DNA of 64,000 nucleotides from Sanderia malayensis. Lineage: Eukaryota > Cnidaria > Scyphozoa > Semaeostomeae > Pelagiidae. The position numbers and the translations under genes were made by a program. Position 1 is the first letter of the stretch. Every line of letters begins with the position of its first letter. The notes under the pieces were generated by a model. The model was not told the origin of the DNA and made no database searches. It saw only the letters and a program-made list of their open reading frames with translations. Positions 32,801 through 43,983 of the stretch are shown one piece after another. The DNA lies in contig RQOL01000532.1 in the NCBI GenBank assembly GCA_013076295.1, positions 2,108,001 through 2,172,000 of the forward strand, in the 5' to 3' direction.

Positions 32801-34844
32801 TGTGTTACAAGATTGGAATAATACACAGACTCAGTAACAAACAGACAGACCACTTGGCATTAAGTGATAAATAATGGTCCATGTTTTATCATTTGAATGG
32901 TTAGAACTTACGACAAATGAGGAAAGAGAGAACCAAGGATTCTTCCAGTTAAACATTTCTTCACAGCCTGATATGAAACGTTGCATTGGTCTTACCCCAT
33001 CATCTGCAAATAAAAATCAAAGAATTCCAAAGTTGGGTGATATAGACCAGATGTTGGCAGATAGCAGTTATATCTTTGCAATTGAGGTTGTATTTTACTT
33101 ACAAAACCTTGAGACATTCTCTCTTAACCTGCAAAGAAGTAGCTTAGTTATTGTTAAAATGTATTCTTAAACTAAAGTAAGTATCTTTAGGATTGCTATA
33201 GAAAATCCTGCAGAAATCACTGAGGTTTATGGAAGTCCTTACAAATCCCAAAGGAAATCCCAGGTCCCTGAAGCAATTTCCAAAAATCCTCTAATTATTT
33301 TGAAGAATCCCAGGTGAATGACAAAAAGATTATTCGATTTGAAATCTCAAATCGCTTACGTTTTTATTGCTAATGTATCGTCCTCCACCTGGACATCTGT
33401 CTCTGTTGTTTCTTCTTCAAAAAAGTCAGACAGTCGGTCGTGAAACTAAATAAAAAAGAATTGATTAAAAATTAAAGACATTATAGATAGAATTAGAAAA
33501 CTAATGAAGGTAAAAGAAAACTAATTGGTATAAGATAGCAGGTACCTCATTCCAGACTCTAATTTTATACTTCATTAATCTTGATTGTTGAACTGTTTCA
33601 GATTTCACTTGATTTTCTACAAGGAAGTTTTCAAAAGTCTTGTTGCTCAGCAAATTTATGTGGACTGAGAAAATAAATGACAATGAATGATAATAAATAA
33701 TAATAAATACCTGTTGTGATGCCTGCAATTGGCGTCTTTTGTTCTGGTATGACTCCCGAAGAGATACCAGATTCTAGCAAAACTTTATCAGGATAAATAG
33801 TGCCATCTGCGACAATTGAAAGATCCTCCCATCCATCATGGCCATCAGACACATCTTTATCTATTAATGCTGACGAGCTATCTTTATGCAAACTTTTAAG
33901 AGAAGAAAAGCCAATTAGCTTAGATACATTTAGCATTTAGAGATTTTCATTCCAGATACTTTAAATTTTTGGGGGATACCTTGGGGGTCGTGTTGGCCGC
34001 TTGGGTTTTGATTTTTTCAACTTTTCTTCAAGTTTCTTGTTTTTCTTTCTCTCTTCTTCCAATTCTTTCATCAAAGAGTCCACACCCTTTTTCTTGAATT
34101 TCTCAAGCTCACTACCTACAAAATAATTCAGCAAAGTTGGTCATAAAAGCCACAAATAGATTGTATAAACTTAATATACAAAAGATATTTGTTCAAAATA
34201 TTAGATTGGGTTCAATATTAGAATTGTCGAGAGTCTTATGCTACAGTTATGCAGCAATATAAAGGGTTGCAGTTGTGGTGCTCAACCAAGGGAACTGATA
34301 ATTGTCCCTGCCCAGGAAGGGGGAGGCACTTGGCTTAAAATGACCATCTTTGCAATGCAATTCTTAGATGCGATGGCAGAAATTAAGGTGCGACAACATG
34401 ACGCCGTCATTGATCCAAATAGAAAAATACCCCGGTGTCAAAATTATCAAATGTTTCATTTGCCACAGATCTATGGCACGGCATTGACGCCGTTGAGTTG
34501 GTTGGGTGGGCTCGAACCCAATTCTAAAATCAGACAAAAAGATATTATGTTTTCTTATCTTACTGACCAAGTTGTTGGTTTTCAAGCATGGTTTCGACAA
34601 GCTGCTCTTGCAATTGAGTAAGCTGGATCTCATAAACACTGCGATCTGAATCCCATTTTGGATCACCACTATTATGCATTTTACTTTCAGCTGGTCTACT
34701 CAGAAAGGCACCATCTTGACAATCCTTTTTAAGCAGTGATGGTTCTGCTTCTTCTTCAATCGCCGGCTCAACATCATCCTCAACAGTCATAGATTCACTG
34801 AAATTATCTTCGTTGAATAGTTTCTTAAATGACGGTCTTAACAT
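29889..34844 (-). CDS. GRAMD4: GRAM domain-containing protein 4 (GRAMD4/DIP-like)
   Basis: Nineteen exons join in frame to about 638 aa: 34568-34844, 33980-34115, 33711-33892, 33546-33616, 33360-33445, 33103-33128, 32912-33003, 32664-32755, 32497-32548, 32301-32372, 32165-32208, 31930-32039, 31506-31564, 31221-31358, 30676-30817, 30477-30564, 30296-30377, 30110-30178 and 29889-29987. An N-terminal acidic and coiled-coil part (LEEERKKNKKLEEKLKK) is followed by a first hydrophobic segment (SIWIGCFIPLVLLIAVL), KVQNTLGDLADSIEKF, and a second hydrophobic hairpin (YTGLVALFFASLVLS; GLGCKLFIVSPIYKRFPKVK). The C-terminal GRAM domain reads GWQDGRRCTLLNKDN, GRLYLTKNFLCFER, FSILPGSGMSIEV and FLFGAMMGRDEAYESIL, aligning collinearly with vertebrate GRAMD4. 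The family is mitochondrial/ER-associated and implicated in E2F1-induced apoptosis and lipid or ER contacts. Its promoter side carries the MULE insertion. Confidence 0.93.
30935..31179. mobile_element. Adjacent MITE B and MITE A copies in a GRAMD4 intron
   Basis: 30935-31006 is a short foldback with arms AAGTCCTCGATTAAGCCC and its reverse complement (family B type). Directly joined to it, 31012-31179 carries the family A interior (GCATCCAGCCTATTGT ... CTTCTATTGTTTTGA) and ends TTTCTACTGTA. The abutting suggests one element inserted next to or into the other. Confidence 0.6.
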
Positions 34845-34910
34845 ATTGAATTATTATACTTTTATTACAATACGACAAGTTCTCCTCCATTCATATTTAT
34901 AAACAAGTTT

Positions 34911-34918
34911 ATTACGTC
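34911..34918. repeat. Left target-site duplication ATTACGTC of the MULE
   Basis: ATTACGTC immediately precedes the left terminal inverted repeat and is repeated exactly at 38434-38441 after the right one. Confidence 0.85.
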
Positions 34919-35030
34919 GCTTTCTAGACCATCCGCCCACCTAGCGATCCGCCCACTCTCCTTTCCGCCTACCCTATCAAGTCTATCCGTCCACCCTATG
35001 AAGACTATCCGCCCCACATGTTTTCCCCAT
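34919..35030. repeat. Left terminal inverted repeat of the MULE
   Basis: It starts GCTTTCTAGACCATCCGCCC and contains five imperfect copies of ATCCGCCCAC spaced about 15-30 bp apart. The outer 45 bp match the right terminal repeat in reverse complement with a few substitutions. Confidence 0.85.
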
Positions 35031-35552
35031 GATTTGGATGTGTATCTCTACTGCCATTACTTTACTGATCATCCTTTTCGTAGCTAAAGCTTTTAGCTCA
35101 TAAAATATTTAGTTTTTAGCTCACAAGATTTTTCAGACAATTTAGGCCAACCCAACTTCAACGCAAATAAATGAGATGCGCCAGAGCTCTAAAAAGGTGG
35201 GAGGGTATGAGTGAGGGTATTGAAAATGCGTACGTAAATTTATACGCTTGAAATCATAAGTTTGAAAGTTGAAAATGTGAAACAATCTATCTTGCATTTT
35301 TGATGTATGCAGATCGTGTGCTTGATCTCAGCAAACAATTTAAAAATTCAAATCAATGGAAAGCGCAAAAGGTGGGAGAGTTAAATGAATGAGATGTTTG
35401 TATTCTGTAAACTGACTTTCTTCAAAAAAACTCCAATTCTTGTCTAATGGTAAAATATTATGTTATGTTATGCTAGGATAATAATATATAGATATAATAA
35501 TTTAATATAGCGTTATAATTTAAAAGTTTATTCAAAAAATGTAAAATGAAAA

Positions 35553-37390
35553 TCATGACTTATGAGGTCCATTCAAATGACCAACAGCCTTTAGCAGTGC
35601 TGCACTGGTTAGTTCTCCTTGGGAATATCGCTTCCAAAGCTCAAAGAAGCGACCTTGCCTGTTTTTAAAGGTTTTTCTTTGATATCTTGACAGTTTATTG
35701 TTTTTAACCAATCTTGCTTGCAATGATACCAGGCAGGATTCTTCGTACAGTAACGGCAACAGCAAATAGAACTGGAGTGAGCTTCTGGAAGCTTTATTGT
35801 TCAGGCGTCGATGCCATCCCTCTACATCATTATTTGTGCGCACCGGTTGGTTAAAGACAGACCAAGTGTCTGGTGACCAAACACTGCTTTGAATCCAAGT
35901 TTGTTCGACATATTGAACCAAAGCAGCTAATGGCGTGGTTGCTCTTTTCTTCAGCTGCTCAAACGCTGGTGCAATATGCTCCGCAGGAAGGAAAGGAAGG
36001 GCCATGATGCTCCGAATGAAATTGTGCACGGCTGGATCATTCTTGTAGCTTGTGGCAAGTCCAATGTTCTGAACTTTCCTCCATATTGCCTGCGTCAAAT
36101 GGAACGAGCATCCTTGGATGTTGCTGGTGAGCACTTTTCTGCAACCTTTCCAGGCTGCAGCTTCGAAGTCCAACACCGCTTGCTCTATTGATATGTTGGA
36201 CCCCAACAATTGCATTACTGCCTTCAGGACGGCGACATAGTCTTTCGACTTCCTTCTTGACATCAACACCAATACGAGTGGTGTTTGTTTGATGTTGCCA
36301 TTCTCTCCTTTTAGGAAGGCATGGATGGAGAACAGCTGCTTGAAAGGATCTTTCACCACCTTGAAAGTTCCGTCCATATACCAAGTTTTGGCTTTTCTGA
36401 GCAGTTCCAGCTGGTCATTGGTTGCAAATATCAGATGTCTTGCATTTTTCAACTTGATGTCAGCACGCAAGAAGTTCTCAGGAATGTAGTTTTGATTCGG
36501 CACGAAGTCCAGATCGCTTGGTTCCTCCGGACGGAGCTTCTGTCTATGGCGATTTGCTTGCCTCACCAGACTTGCAATCTGTGGCTGGCTACATGACGGT
36601 TGCGACTGCACCTCTGCAGAATTTTCTCTGATGACGTTTTCGACGATGTTGGAGGCGGATTTGAAGACATCATCAGTTGCCTTCCTCTTTATGTCGACGT
36701 ACATTTTTGATGTTAAGGCAATTCCAGGTTTCCCCAGATGACAATGCGGCTGATGACCTCGACGAAAAGTCTGACCATCTTGCTGAATTGAAGCGTTGCA
36801 AGACAAGCTTTTACTTCGCACGCTGCATCTCCATGCAATCTTGCCACTGGGCCAAACCCGTCTCAGGACGTATGTGTAGCCATCATCGTCAACCAACCTA
36901 TTCCTTCCTTGCTTGGTAGCACCAGGTATAACCTCACAGGTGACCTCTTGATTGGTCGACGGATCCACAGGCTCTAATTGGATTTCTGATGGCAAAGCGT
37001 CTTCTAGAGAAACTTCTTGTATTGGCGTAACCTGGGAAATACTTGCTGTGACATTGAAATCTTCATTCTCTTCATCATCCGTATCGGCAAAGAGAGGAAG
37101 GGACGTATCCATGAGTTCTGCTTCATTCTATAATCAAAATAGATTGCATTAGTTAATAATCTTTTCATTCATAAGGAACGGAAATCCGCGTTATAGACCT
37201 GGCCGTTACTTACCTTGCAATTGCAACATAAAAACTGGACATCCTTTTCTTCACGGCACATTTCTCTATATTGATGTCTGGAGATCCCAGTTTCACAGGT
37301 CCTGTGCTGCCAGTTTTTGCAGACATCGCACTCTATTGCCTCTTGTCTTGGTCTAACTTCGTTGTTACAAAATGTACAAAGTGAGGCCAT
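35553..37390 (-). CDS. MULE transposase with PHD finger and FLYWCH-like zinc finger
   Basis: Two exons, 37214-37390 and 35553-37127, joined by an 86-bp phase-0 intron, encode about 583 aa. Exon 1 is almost entirely a PHD finger (CTFCNN..CDVCKNWQHRTC..CCNC), a chromatin-reader or protein-interaction fold. Residues about 130-190 form a FLYWCH-like zinc finger (AWRC..C.A, HQPHCH). The catalytic core is a MULE DDE domain: YMDGTFK (first Asp), VLDFEAA (second Asp), GCSFHLTQA (the family's C..H motif) and NDVEGWHRRLN (catalytic Glu). No stop or frameshift is seen, so the enzyme may be active. The start at 37390 opens the PHD exon; the preceding about 190 bp is AT-rich and could hold the promoter. 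Confidence 0.92.
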
Positions 37391-37576
37391 GTTGATAATT
37401 TGTTCGTGTTCGTAGAGTTCGCGTTAGTAGTAGTGATCGAGATTGTAATCAAAAGTGATTGAATTATCAGCAACAAGCCTGATCATTTATTGATTGTGGT
37501 GGATCGAAAATCACGATTCATTGTATTTATTAGCCAATAGCGTTTCGAAGAAGTGATGTGATTGAAATCTATTGAT

Positions 37577-37782
37577 ACGCTATTATATTAGGGTGCTAAC
37601 TAGTACAGCCCCAAAACTCCCCTCATATTCTATAGCTATTGTTTACCTGTGTCGTCCCAAGAGCGTTGAGGAGGTGACTACGCTATTATATTAGGGTGCT
37701 AACTAGTACAGCCCCAAAACTCCCCTCATATTCTATAGCTATTGTTTACCTGTGTCGTCCCAAGAGCGTTGAGGAGGTGACT
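37577..37782. repeat. Perfect 103-bp tandem duplication inside the MULE
   Basis: The unit beginning ACGCTATTATATTAGGGTGC at 37577 is repeated head to tail at 37680 with no difference that I can see. It lies upstream of the transposase start, between the coding region and the right terminus, so it may duplicate promoter sequence of the transposase. The lack of divergence implies a recent event or an assembly duplication. Confidence 0.9.
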
Positions 37783-38334
37783 CATTATAACTTATTGTCC
37801 TGCTTTGTTTTATTGTTTAATAATGATCGCAGGCCTCTTTCGGCGACAAATTATTATAAGAAAAAGAATATTAAAATATTTGACAAAAGATGGCAAAATA
37901 TATTCTGGTTATAGTTCTTTAAGAACATAGATGGTTGTTTGTCATTCGTATCTCCCACCTTTAAAGAGCGATTTTGTTAAGATGGCAGAATCTTTCTTTT
38001 TAGTGTGTGTAGTTATCATTATGATATTGAGCAGCATGTGACATTCGACGAAACATTTGATAACATATTTTAGTACTTTCAGAACATACGGTGTCATGTG
38101 TCAGTCTCTTGATCATTCAACTCCCCCACCTTTATCAAATTAAGTGTGTCGAAATTCAACTATAGATAGGCCTGTTTGAACATTTTTTGCACTTGGTCGA
38201 GAATTCTAAATAAATTTCCAAAATCAGTTTTTATTATTAATGTACAGAGTAAGTAAAGTATTATTTGAGATAAAATTTCTAAACATAAGCTATATTACAC
38301 AAAATATAGTTCTAGTAGCCTTATAAAAAATGTG

Positions 38335-38433
38335 ACAGGGTGGGCGGAACGACTCAGAAGGTGGGCGCATAGTTTTAGGTGGGGCGGATGGGAGAGTGGG
38401 CGGATCGCTGGGTGGGCGGATAGTCCGGCAACC
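38335..38433. repeat. Right terminal inverted repeat of the MULE
   Basis: Iterated GGTGGGCGGAT motifs, inverse of the left end, ending GGCGGATAGTCCGGCAACC at 38433. The next eight bases (38434-38441) are the target-site duplication ATTACGTC. Confidence 0.85.
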
Positions 38434-38526
38434 ATTACGTCATTGTGACGTTCTTGTATTGAAGAGATGATTATTCGAAACGAGACTTACCTTCCACTTA
38501 CGTACGAGGCTGCAAAAATTTTTGCA

Positions 38527-41500
38527 ATGGCGGACCAAGCGGCCTTTCTGCAGAAGCAAATCAGAGAAAATGCCCAAGATCTTGGTGATTTCCTGGGTGA
38601 TTTGAATAGATGGACGCAAGATATAAAGAAGAAGGATGAAGAATTGAAAACCACTAATGCTATTAAGCAGTTGGTTAGTTAAAACAGCATAATTTCATAA
38701 TAAAAATATCTGATACGTCCACAAACAAATGAAGCATGTTTTGTGTGTGTATACATAACATCATGCAGAATGTCATAAGCTTATTTTTGTGATTATTTTC
38801 ACGCAGAATGTGGCACCTATACGCAAAGTATTGAAGAAGGAAAAGAAAGCAACTGATTCTAAAAAAGAAGAGAAAGATGCAGAGAAGAAATCAAGAATAA
38901 GCTCATATGATTATGACTCGTGGTCAAAATTTGATGTGGTATGAATGTTGATGCTTTTACAGATGCCTACTAAAATCTTAACTGAAAAGATTTTCCTTTA
39001 TAGATATTGCATGTTGTTTGTTTACATGATGTAAGTAAACTTTAGTAAAGTTAGTGATTCAGCTCAAATTTTGACAATGTTTATTTTTAAGCAATTCTTT
39101 TTGGGTGTTTACAGGATGCCGAGTGCGACAAGGTTGAAAAAGACGATGAGGAAGCAGGCGATGAAAGCGAAGAAGAAGAAGAAGTAGATTTAGAAGCTGC
39201 TCAAGAAATTGAAGAACAACAGCGATTGCAAAGGGCTATTCTCGAGAAAGACAAGGTAAATTTGTTCAGAACACTGGAGACTGTTACACAAAGTCTAGGC
39301 TTAGTTTGCTGTTTAGTTCCAATGTTATTCGAATTGGACAGTGAATACTGATAACATCTTGTAGGGTTAACAAAGAATATATATCTTTATAGATAATCAA
39401 CTGAAGATTGTCGCGAGTAGACGGCATGAAACTCTGAGTATTGAAAAATGCTGTAGTTTTTCTTTGTTTCCACTCTTCATGTGTATCTTTATATCTTGTG
39501 TTTCAGGGCAATGATTTATTTAAAGAAGGAAAATTTGAAGCTGCAATCAATCGGTACACAAGGGCTGCAGAACTGGATCCAAGGAATGCAATTGTTTATG
39601 CTAACAGAGCCATGGCACTGCTGAAACTCGAAAGGTAATGTTCATATACGCAGTAATTGCTCTATATTTGATGGATATGGAATGACGGAGTGGCTAATTC
39701 ATTCAATGATTCAAACGATTGGTTGATGATTAATTGATTGCTTGTTTGATTAAATGATTGGTTAATTGATAGGTACGCTGCAGCTGAAGATGATTGCACA
39801 AGATCTCTTTCGATTGATTCGGATTATGCCAAAGCCATTGCAAGGCGAGCCACAGCAAGGACAAAGTTAAAGAAATACAAGAGTGCCATCGAAGATCAAG
39901 AACACTTGTTGAAGCTTCAACCAAATAATAAGCAAGTTAAAAGTGATCTAGAAAAACTGATAAAGGTAGGATATGTTATGTAGCATAAACAATATTGCAT
40001 CAATCATGTGTAATGAGTGTGGATGAATGTTAATAGCGCTGAAAACATCTATATGATAGTGTATTTTACATAGTTTGAGCTTTATTCACATGGATTCATG
40101 TGTAATAAGTGTGAATGAATGTTAATGTAGGTATATTTTACTTAGTTTTAGCTGTATTGATGTGTTGACCATTTAGCTGTATTGACCATTTGGAAGCAAT
40201 GCTGGATTGTTATTTTTAGTTTTATCCAACCTGTAGGAGTTGGAGAAAGAGGTAAAGAATGCTGAGTTCAATGTAAAAACTTCAAGGAAGACAAGATCAA
40301 ACGTAAGACACTCTGTAATCGCTTTGCTAATTGTAATCACTCTGTAATTGTTCAACATTGCTAATTTCTTGCCTTGATATGTCTTGTCTTGATTTGATGG
40401 CAAAGTTTTTTTGTGGTTTCAATAGAAACCGTTAAGAAGAATAGAAATAGAAGAAATTGGAGATGATGAAGAGAAAAAAGAGATGAATTTAATAAGTAAA
40501 AACAATAAACAAATAAAGAGCTCTCAAGACACGAAGGATATTCAGAAATCGGGAAGTTCTCAGATAACAAGGTAATTGAAACTTTTGGTTTCTAAACTTT
40601 TGTGGAAAGAGTGAATGTAGGGAGGACATTGGATTAATTTCAATTCTCATTTAACCCTCCCTGGGATCTTATTCTTTTCAATTTATATTGAGGGAGAGTT
40701 TATAGGAAAGAAGAGCTTGAAAACGTTTTGTTTCTGGAAAGGGGGGTTTAATAGGGATGGGATCAAAACGAGAATTTATGGTATAACGATGTGGAATATA
40801 ATAAAGTTCTTTGTTAATTGCCTCTATGTTTCAGGGAGACAGCTAAAAAAGACGAGTTTACTCTAAAAGTTGAATTTAAAGCTCCATCATCACCTGTTCA
40901 ATTTGAAACTGACTTCCAAAAACTCAAGAAAAATATTGATGATTTCTACAGATATTTCTCTGTGAGTTGATCCTTCCTTTTCACTTTTCGAATCTTGCTC
41001 CACTTTGCACAGTCATTCGATAATTCATAACACTCAGTGTGTAAGCATTTGCGATGAGTACTCAGGTTACTGGGGTAATATATGACAGTGACCCCAATCA
41101 GTAGAAATGCTAAATACCTTGACATTTAAATAAAGTCATTACTATTATTATCATTATTAGTTTTGATTTCTCTAGGCTATACCACCTGAAAAGTACAAAT
41201 CATTATTTCATCATTCGATCGACGAAGTTTTACCACGTGCTTTGGAATGTTTCCACAATCATTACAGAAGGTATGTATGCAAGATATCGAGATCAAAATA
41301 TGAGATTAAATTTATCCTCGATAAATCGACTATAAAGTGCATTTTGTAACGGTTTTATCATCTCAAGCACCATGCAATGGAATCCACGAAGGAAGGTGTT
41401 CGAGCTCAGCCAACATTGCTTCAACACCTTTCTTCATGGATTCTATAATATTGCGATTTAAATGGCATATAAAATTGATATTTGTTTGTTAAAATTGTTA

Positions 41501-41824
41501 TAACATTTTTCTCATGCAATTTTGATTAGAAATGAGAAAGATTATTTCAACGAACTTTGTGAGCTGGCTAAAGTTCCTCGGTTTGAAATGGCTCGAATGT
41601 TTTTGTCGAAAAATTCGAAAACAAGTGAGAACATTTGAGTTTAACCACCAACCAACCATCTTTTCCTCTTTGAAACCAGACTAGGTAATGTGAATATCTA
41701 TTGACCATTTTTTCTAGTTGTCAAAGATATATTTAAAGAACTGCTCGCAAGAGAATTCAAAAGCGAAGAAGAGAAATCAATAGCACACAAATTAGCAAAA
41801 TCATTTGGATACACTTTCAGCTGA
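38527..41824 (+). CDS. RPAP3: RNA polymerase II-associated protein 3 (R2TP co-chaperone subunit)
   Basis: Eleven exons join in frame to 458 aa: 38527-38673, 38807-38938, 39115-39255, 39507-39634, 39773-39965, 40237-40302, 40426-40571, 40835-40961, 41176-41270, 41530-41624 and 41718-41824. The N-terminus (LQKQIRENAQDLGDFLGDLN..W) and SYDYDSWSKFDV match RPAP3. One TPR domain follows (GNDLFKEGKFEAAINRYTRA..DPRNAIVYANRAMALLKLE..Y..A..D), which in the family binds the MEEVD tail of HSP90. An acidic linker leads to the RPAP3 C-terminal domain (last four exons, YRYFSAIPPEKYKSLF..LP..LECFHNHY), which contacts RUVBL1/2. Vertebrate RPAP3 (about 665 aa) has two TPR domains; only one is present here. An upstream in-frame ATG at 38467 exists, but the start at 38527 fits the family. 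AATAAA lies at 41868. Confidence 0.95.
41041..41158 (+). mobile_element. SINE 3' fragment (second copy)
   Basis: It matches the 3' body of the SINE at 15821-16072: TTACTGGGGTAATATATGAC, ACCCCAATCAGTAGAAATGC, TAAATAAAGTCATTA, then an (ATT)n-like tail. The tRNA-like head is missing. It lies in the RPAP3 intron between exons 8 and 9. Confidence 0.8.
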
Positions 41825-41867
41825 TGTAATTTAAATTTGTTTTACATTCAATTAACAACTGCACAAG

Positions 41868-41873
41868 AATAAA
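41868..41873 (+). promoter_or_regulatory. Polyadenylation signal AATAAA of RPAP3
   Basis: AATAAA 44 bp downstream of the RPAP3 stop codon. Confidence 0.6.
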
Positions 41874-42590
41874 GTCAAGGATCGAGGAAATTAAAAAAAT
41901 TCAACAAAAAACAGATAAGTAGGAAATTATTAATTCTGTTCCTTCAAGTTTATTTCTCTCTGTTATTTAAGTCTGGTAATATCCGACGAGTTTATTAAAT
42001 CATTTTGATTTTTTTCGAAGTCAAATACTTGCTTTTATTCACCGCCAAGTATAATCTACAGACTTGAGACGAAAAATGTGTTGTTCTCCCGAGCACACTT
42101 ACGTCAAAGCTGAGATTTGAAGCACTCTTTAAGTCGATTCAGTAATTCTTGTTGAATCTTGGAGGTAATGATTGATTTGATCATCACAACAATTTCGATC
42201 GTTATCAAGACTTGCTCTCCCAGTTCGTTACAAGATCACCCGACTTCTTCTCGTTATTTATTGCGTTATTCTTCCTACGAAAGAACGAAATAGCATCTAT
42301 CATAAACAATCAACTAATACTGAAACAATAGGTCGGTTCGAATTAAACAATAGACCGGTTCGAATTAAACAATGGGCGGAACGGCAAGCCATGTAGCGAA
42401 CAAGGCTTTTTGTGCGCATCGTGTGTTTACGTTGAATTTTGCATGGATGTTAGCTGTAGCTAATGAAATCGAAATTGACGGTCTCTGTTGTTGAATTTTT
42501 GACTTATTCTCAACTTATCTATGCTTATGTGGCCGAACATTGGTTGGCGAGACCGATGCTAATCTTTGAATCTACATAATACCGTAAAAG

Positions 42591-42671
42591 CCTTTTTAAG
42601 ACCCAAGGGGGCTTATTTAATATTAAAGTTCCAGAATATTAGAGAGGGGTTGTGATGGAGTTTTTGCGGTA
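42591..42671. mobile_element. MITE family B, short copy
   Basis: About 81 bp bounded by TACCGTAAAAGCC at the left and TTTTGCGGTA at the right, with AAGGGGGCTTATTTAA inside. It lies between the convergent RPAP3 and TIMMDC1-like stops, about 45 bp beyond the TIMMDC1-like stop, probably in its 3' untranslated region. Confidence 0.65.
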
Positions 42672-42714
42672 TTTGAGGGGAGCAGTGTAGCAAAGGTTGA
42701 AGCAACAATCCTTC

Positions 42715-43983
42715 TTACCCAAGGAGCCATTCCTCAGTTTGTTTGCATTTTGACTCAGCTTTGCTCTCGCGATACTTTTCTTTGATGTCACGTGGAAGTA
42801 ACAGCATGAAACCTTGAGCAACCATGGCAACAGGTATGCTAAAATATCCCAAGATTCATAGCATTCAACAGCAATAACAACTAAGATGTCAACAATAAGG
42901 TTGCACTGTTGCAATCTGGTATCAAAATTGTGATAAACTGGGTGGTGAACAAAGCATTGAGATGGTGTAAATTGCCTACCTGAAACTGGAGCCTAGGACT
43001 GTACCAACTACGATTCCACGGAATCCAGAAAAAAGTTTATATGTAGCGCCAGTTACAGCTGAAAATACGATTATATCAATTAAGATCATCATGTCACCAG
43101 GGGATTTGTGAAAGGGGTTAAATCAGGGGGATAGGGGAGATGCAGATACCTCCTGTTGCAATGTAATTTATCACATCTTCTTTGTCTCTATATTCTTGCA
43201 AAGTTGTAAAAACTGCACTAGATGGAAGGAACGACAGATTAATGATTTGAATAGCATGTTGATATTGATGATTATGATGATGATGGTGTAAAGAGATGAA
43301 GATATTGAAACACAGAAAGGTGACGAATAATTGGCTGATTGTTCTACCTGTATATTCCTGCAAATAACCCCATCCTCCAACCCCACCTGCAGCCGTTTCT
43401 TACAAAACCTTTCACAACAGCAGAATGGTACTCTCTCTACGAAAACAACAACAGAATTTTAACAGCAGAGGTATCAATAGCAATTAGATGCAGCATTCAT
43501 GCAATCACTATTAATCAGAAAGGTAATCAATTGATCATAAATAAGAGCGTCATACATGCGCCTGGATCTTTGAACTGTAGACAGTCAACTGGTGGCCTGT
43601 GATGTGCTCAGTTCCTGATAACCGTGCACCAATTCGTCCACCAATTAAGAATCCAGTTATGCTGCCCATTCCAACGGCTTGTGGTGCATTTGAGTATAGG
43701 TCAGAGTCTCTGCAAAAATATATCGAGAGCATCTTGGAAAGTTATCATCATTGGTGTGTGTGGTGGCAATTTCTAGGCCCAAAACAAAACAGGGCTTTGT
43801 TGGTTGGTTGCAAGGTGAAATAGTCAAAATTCAAAGTGCAAATTGATGTTACCTTGAATAATATAGAATCTTTACGCGATCCCATGCCGATATTTGCGGT
43901 TTTTCGTCTTTAGCAGCACTAGACGCAAAGTAATTTTCCAATTTTGGCCCATCAATAGTGCCGCCATCTTTAAACTCCGCCAT
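42715..43983 (-). CDS. TIMMDC1: TIMMDC1-like complex I assembly factor
   Basis: Six exons (43853-43983, 43556-43709, 43348-43436, 43150-43217, 42980-43058 and 42715-42838) join in frame to about 214 aa. After SAWDRVKILY come Gly-rich membrane segments typical of the Tim17/22/23-like fold: MGSITGFLIGGRIGARLSG, VKGFVRNGCRWGWRMGLFAG and AVTGATYKLFSGFRGIVVG with VLGSSFSIPVAMVAQGFM. The KGF(V/I)R.G.RWGWR and G(L/F)RG(L/I)V motifs are those of TIMMDC1, an inner mitochondrial membrane protein needed for assembly of the respiratory complex I membrane arm. It is shorter than the human protein (about 285 aa) at both ends. I prefer the ATG at 43983 (context AAGATGGCG); an in-frame ATG at 44100 would add 39 residues. 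The TAA at 42715 overlaps a possible donor (GG|GTAAGA), so a further exon cannot be excluded. Confidence 0.85.

Larger units (their letters stand above)
34919..38433 (-). mobile_element. Complete MULE DNA transposon (3515 bp)
   Basis: The element is bounded by inverted repeats of roughly 100-110 bp. The left end contains ATCCGCCCACCTAGCGATCC and the right end (reversed) ATCCGCCCACCCAGCGATCC. Both ends carry four or five irregular iterations of TATCCGCCCACC, likely transposase-binding iterons. An exact 8-bp duplication (ATTACGTC) flanks it. Its single gene (35553-37390, minus strand) reads through without stops. The PHD finger plus MULE combination resembles the Rehavkus-type MuDR elements known from animals (family named from memory). 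Intact ends, exact duplication and open reading frame indicate recent insertion. Confidence 0.92.
34845..38526. promoter_or_regulatory. Bidirectional promoter of GRAMD4 and RPAP3, split by the MULE
   Basis: Without the element and one copy of its duplication, the start codons of GRAMD4 (34844) and RPAP3 (38527) would be only about 160 bp apart. The target ATTACGTCA(TTGTGACGT) resembles a CREB/ATF site (TTACGTCA) with a second TGACGT close by. Each gene now keeps only about 70-90 bp of the original promoter beside its start. Confidence 0.65.

Noticed and set aside
36037..36384. Second minus-strand frame of 115 aa inside the transposase
   Set aside because: It is an alternative-frame shadow of the 583-aa MULE transposase and contains no domain of its own.
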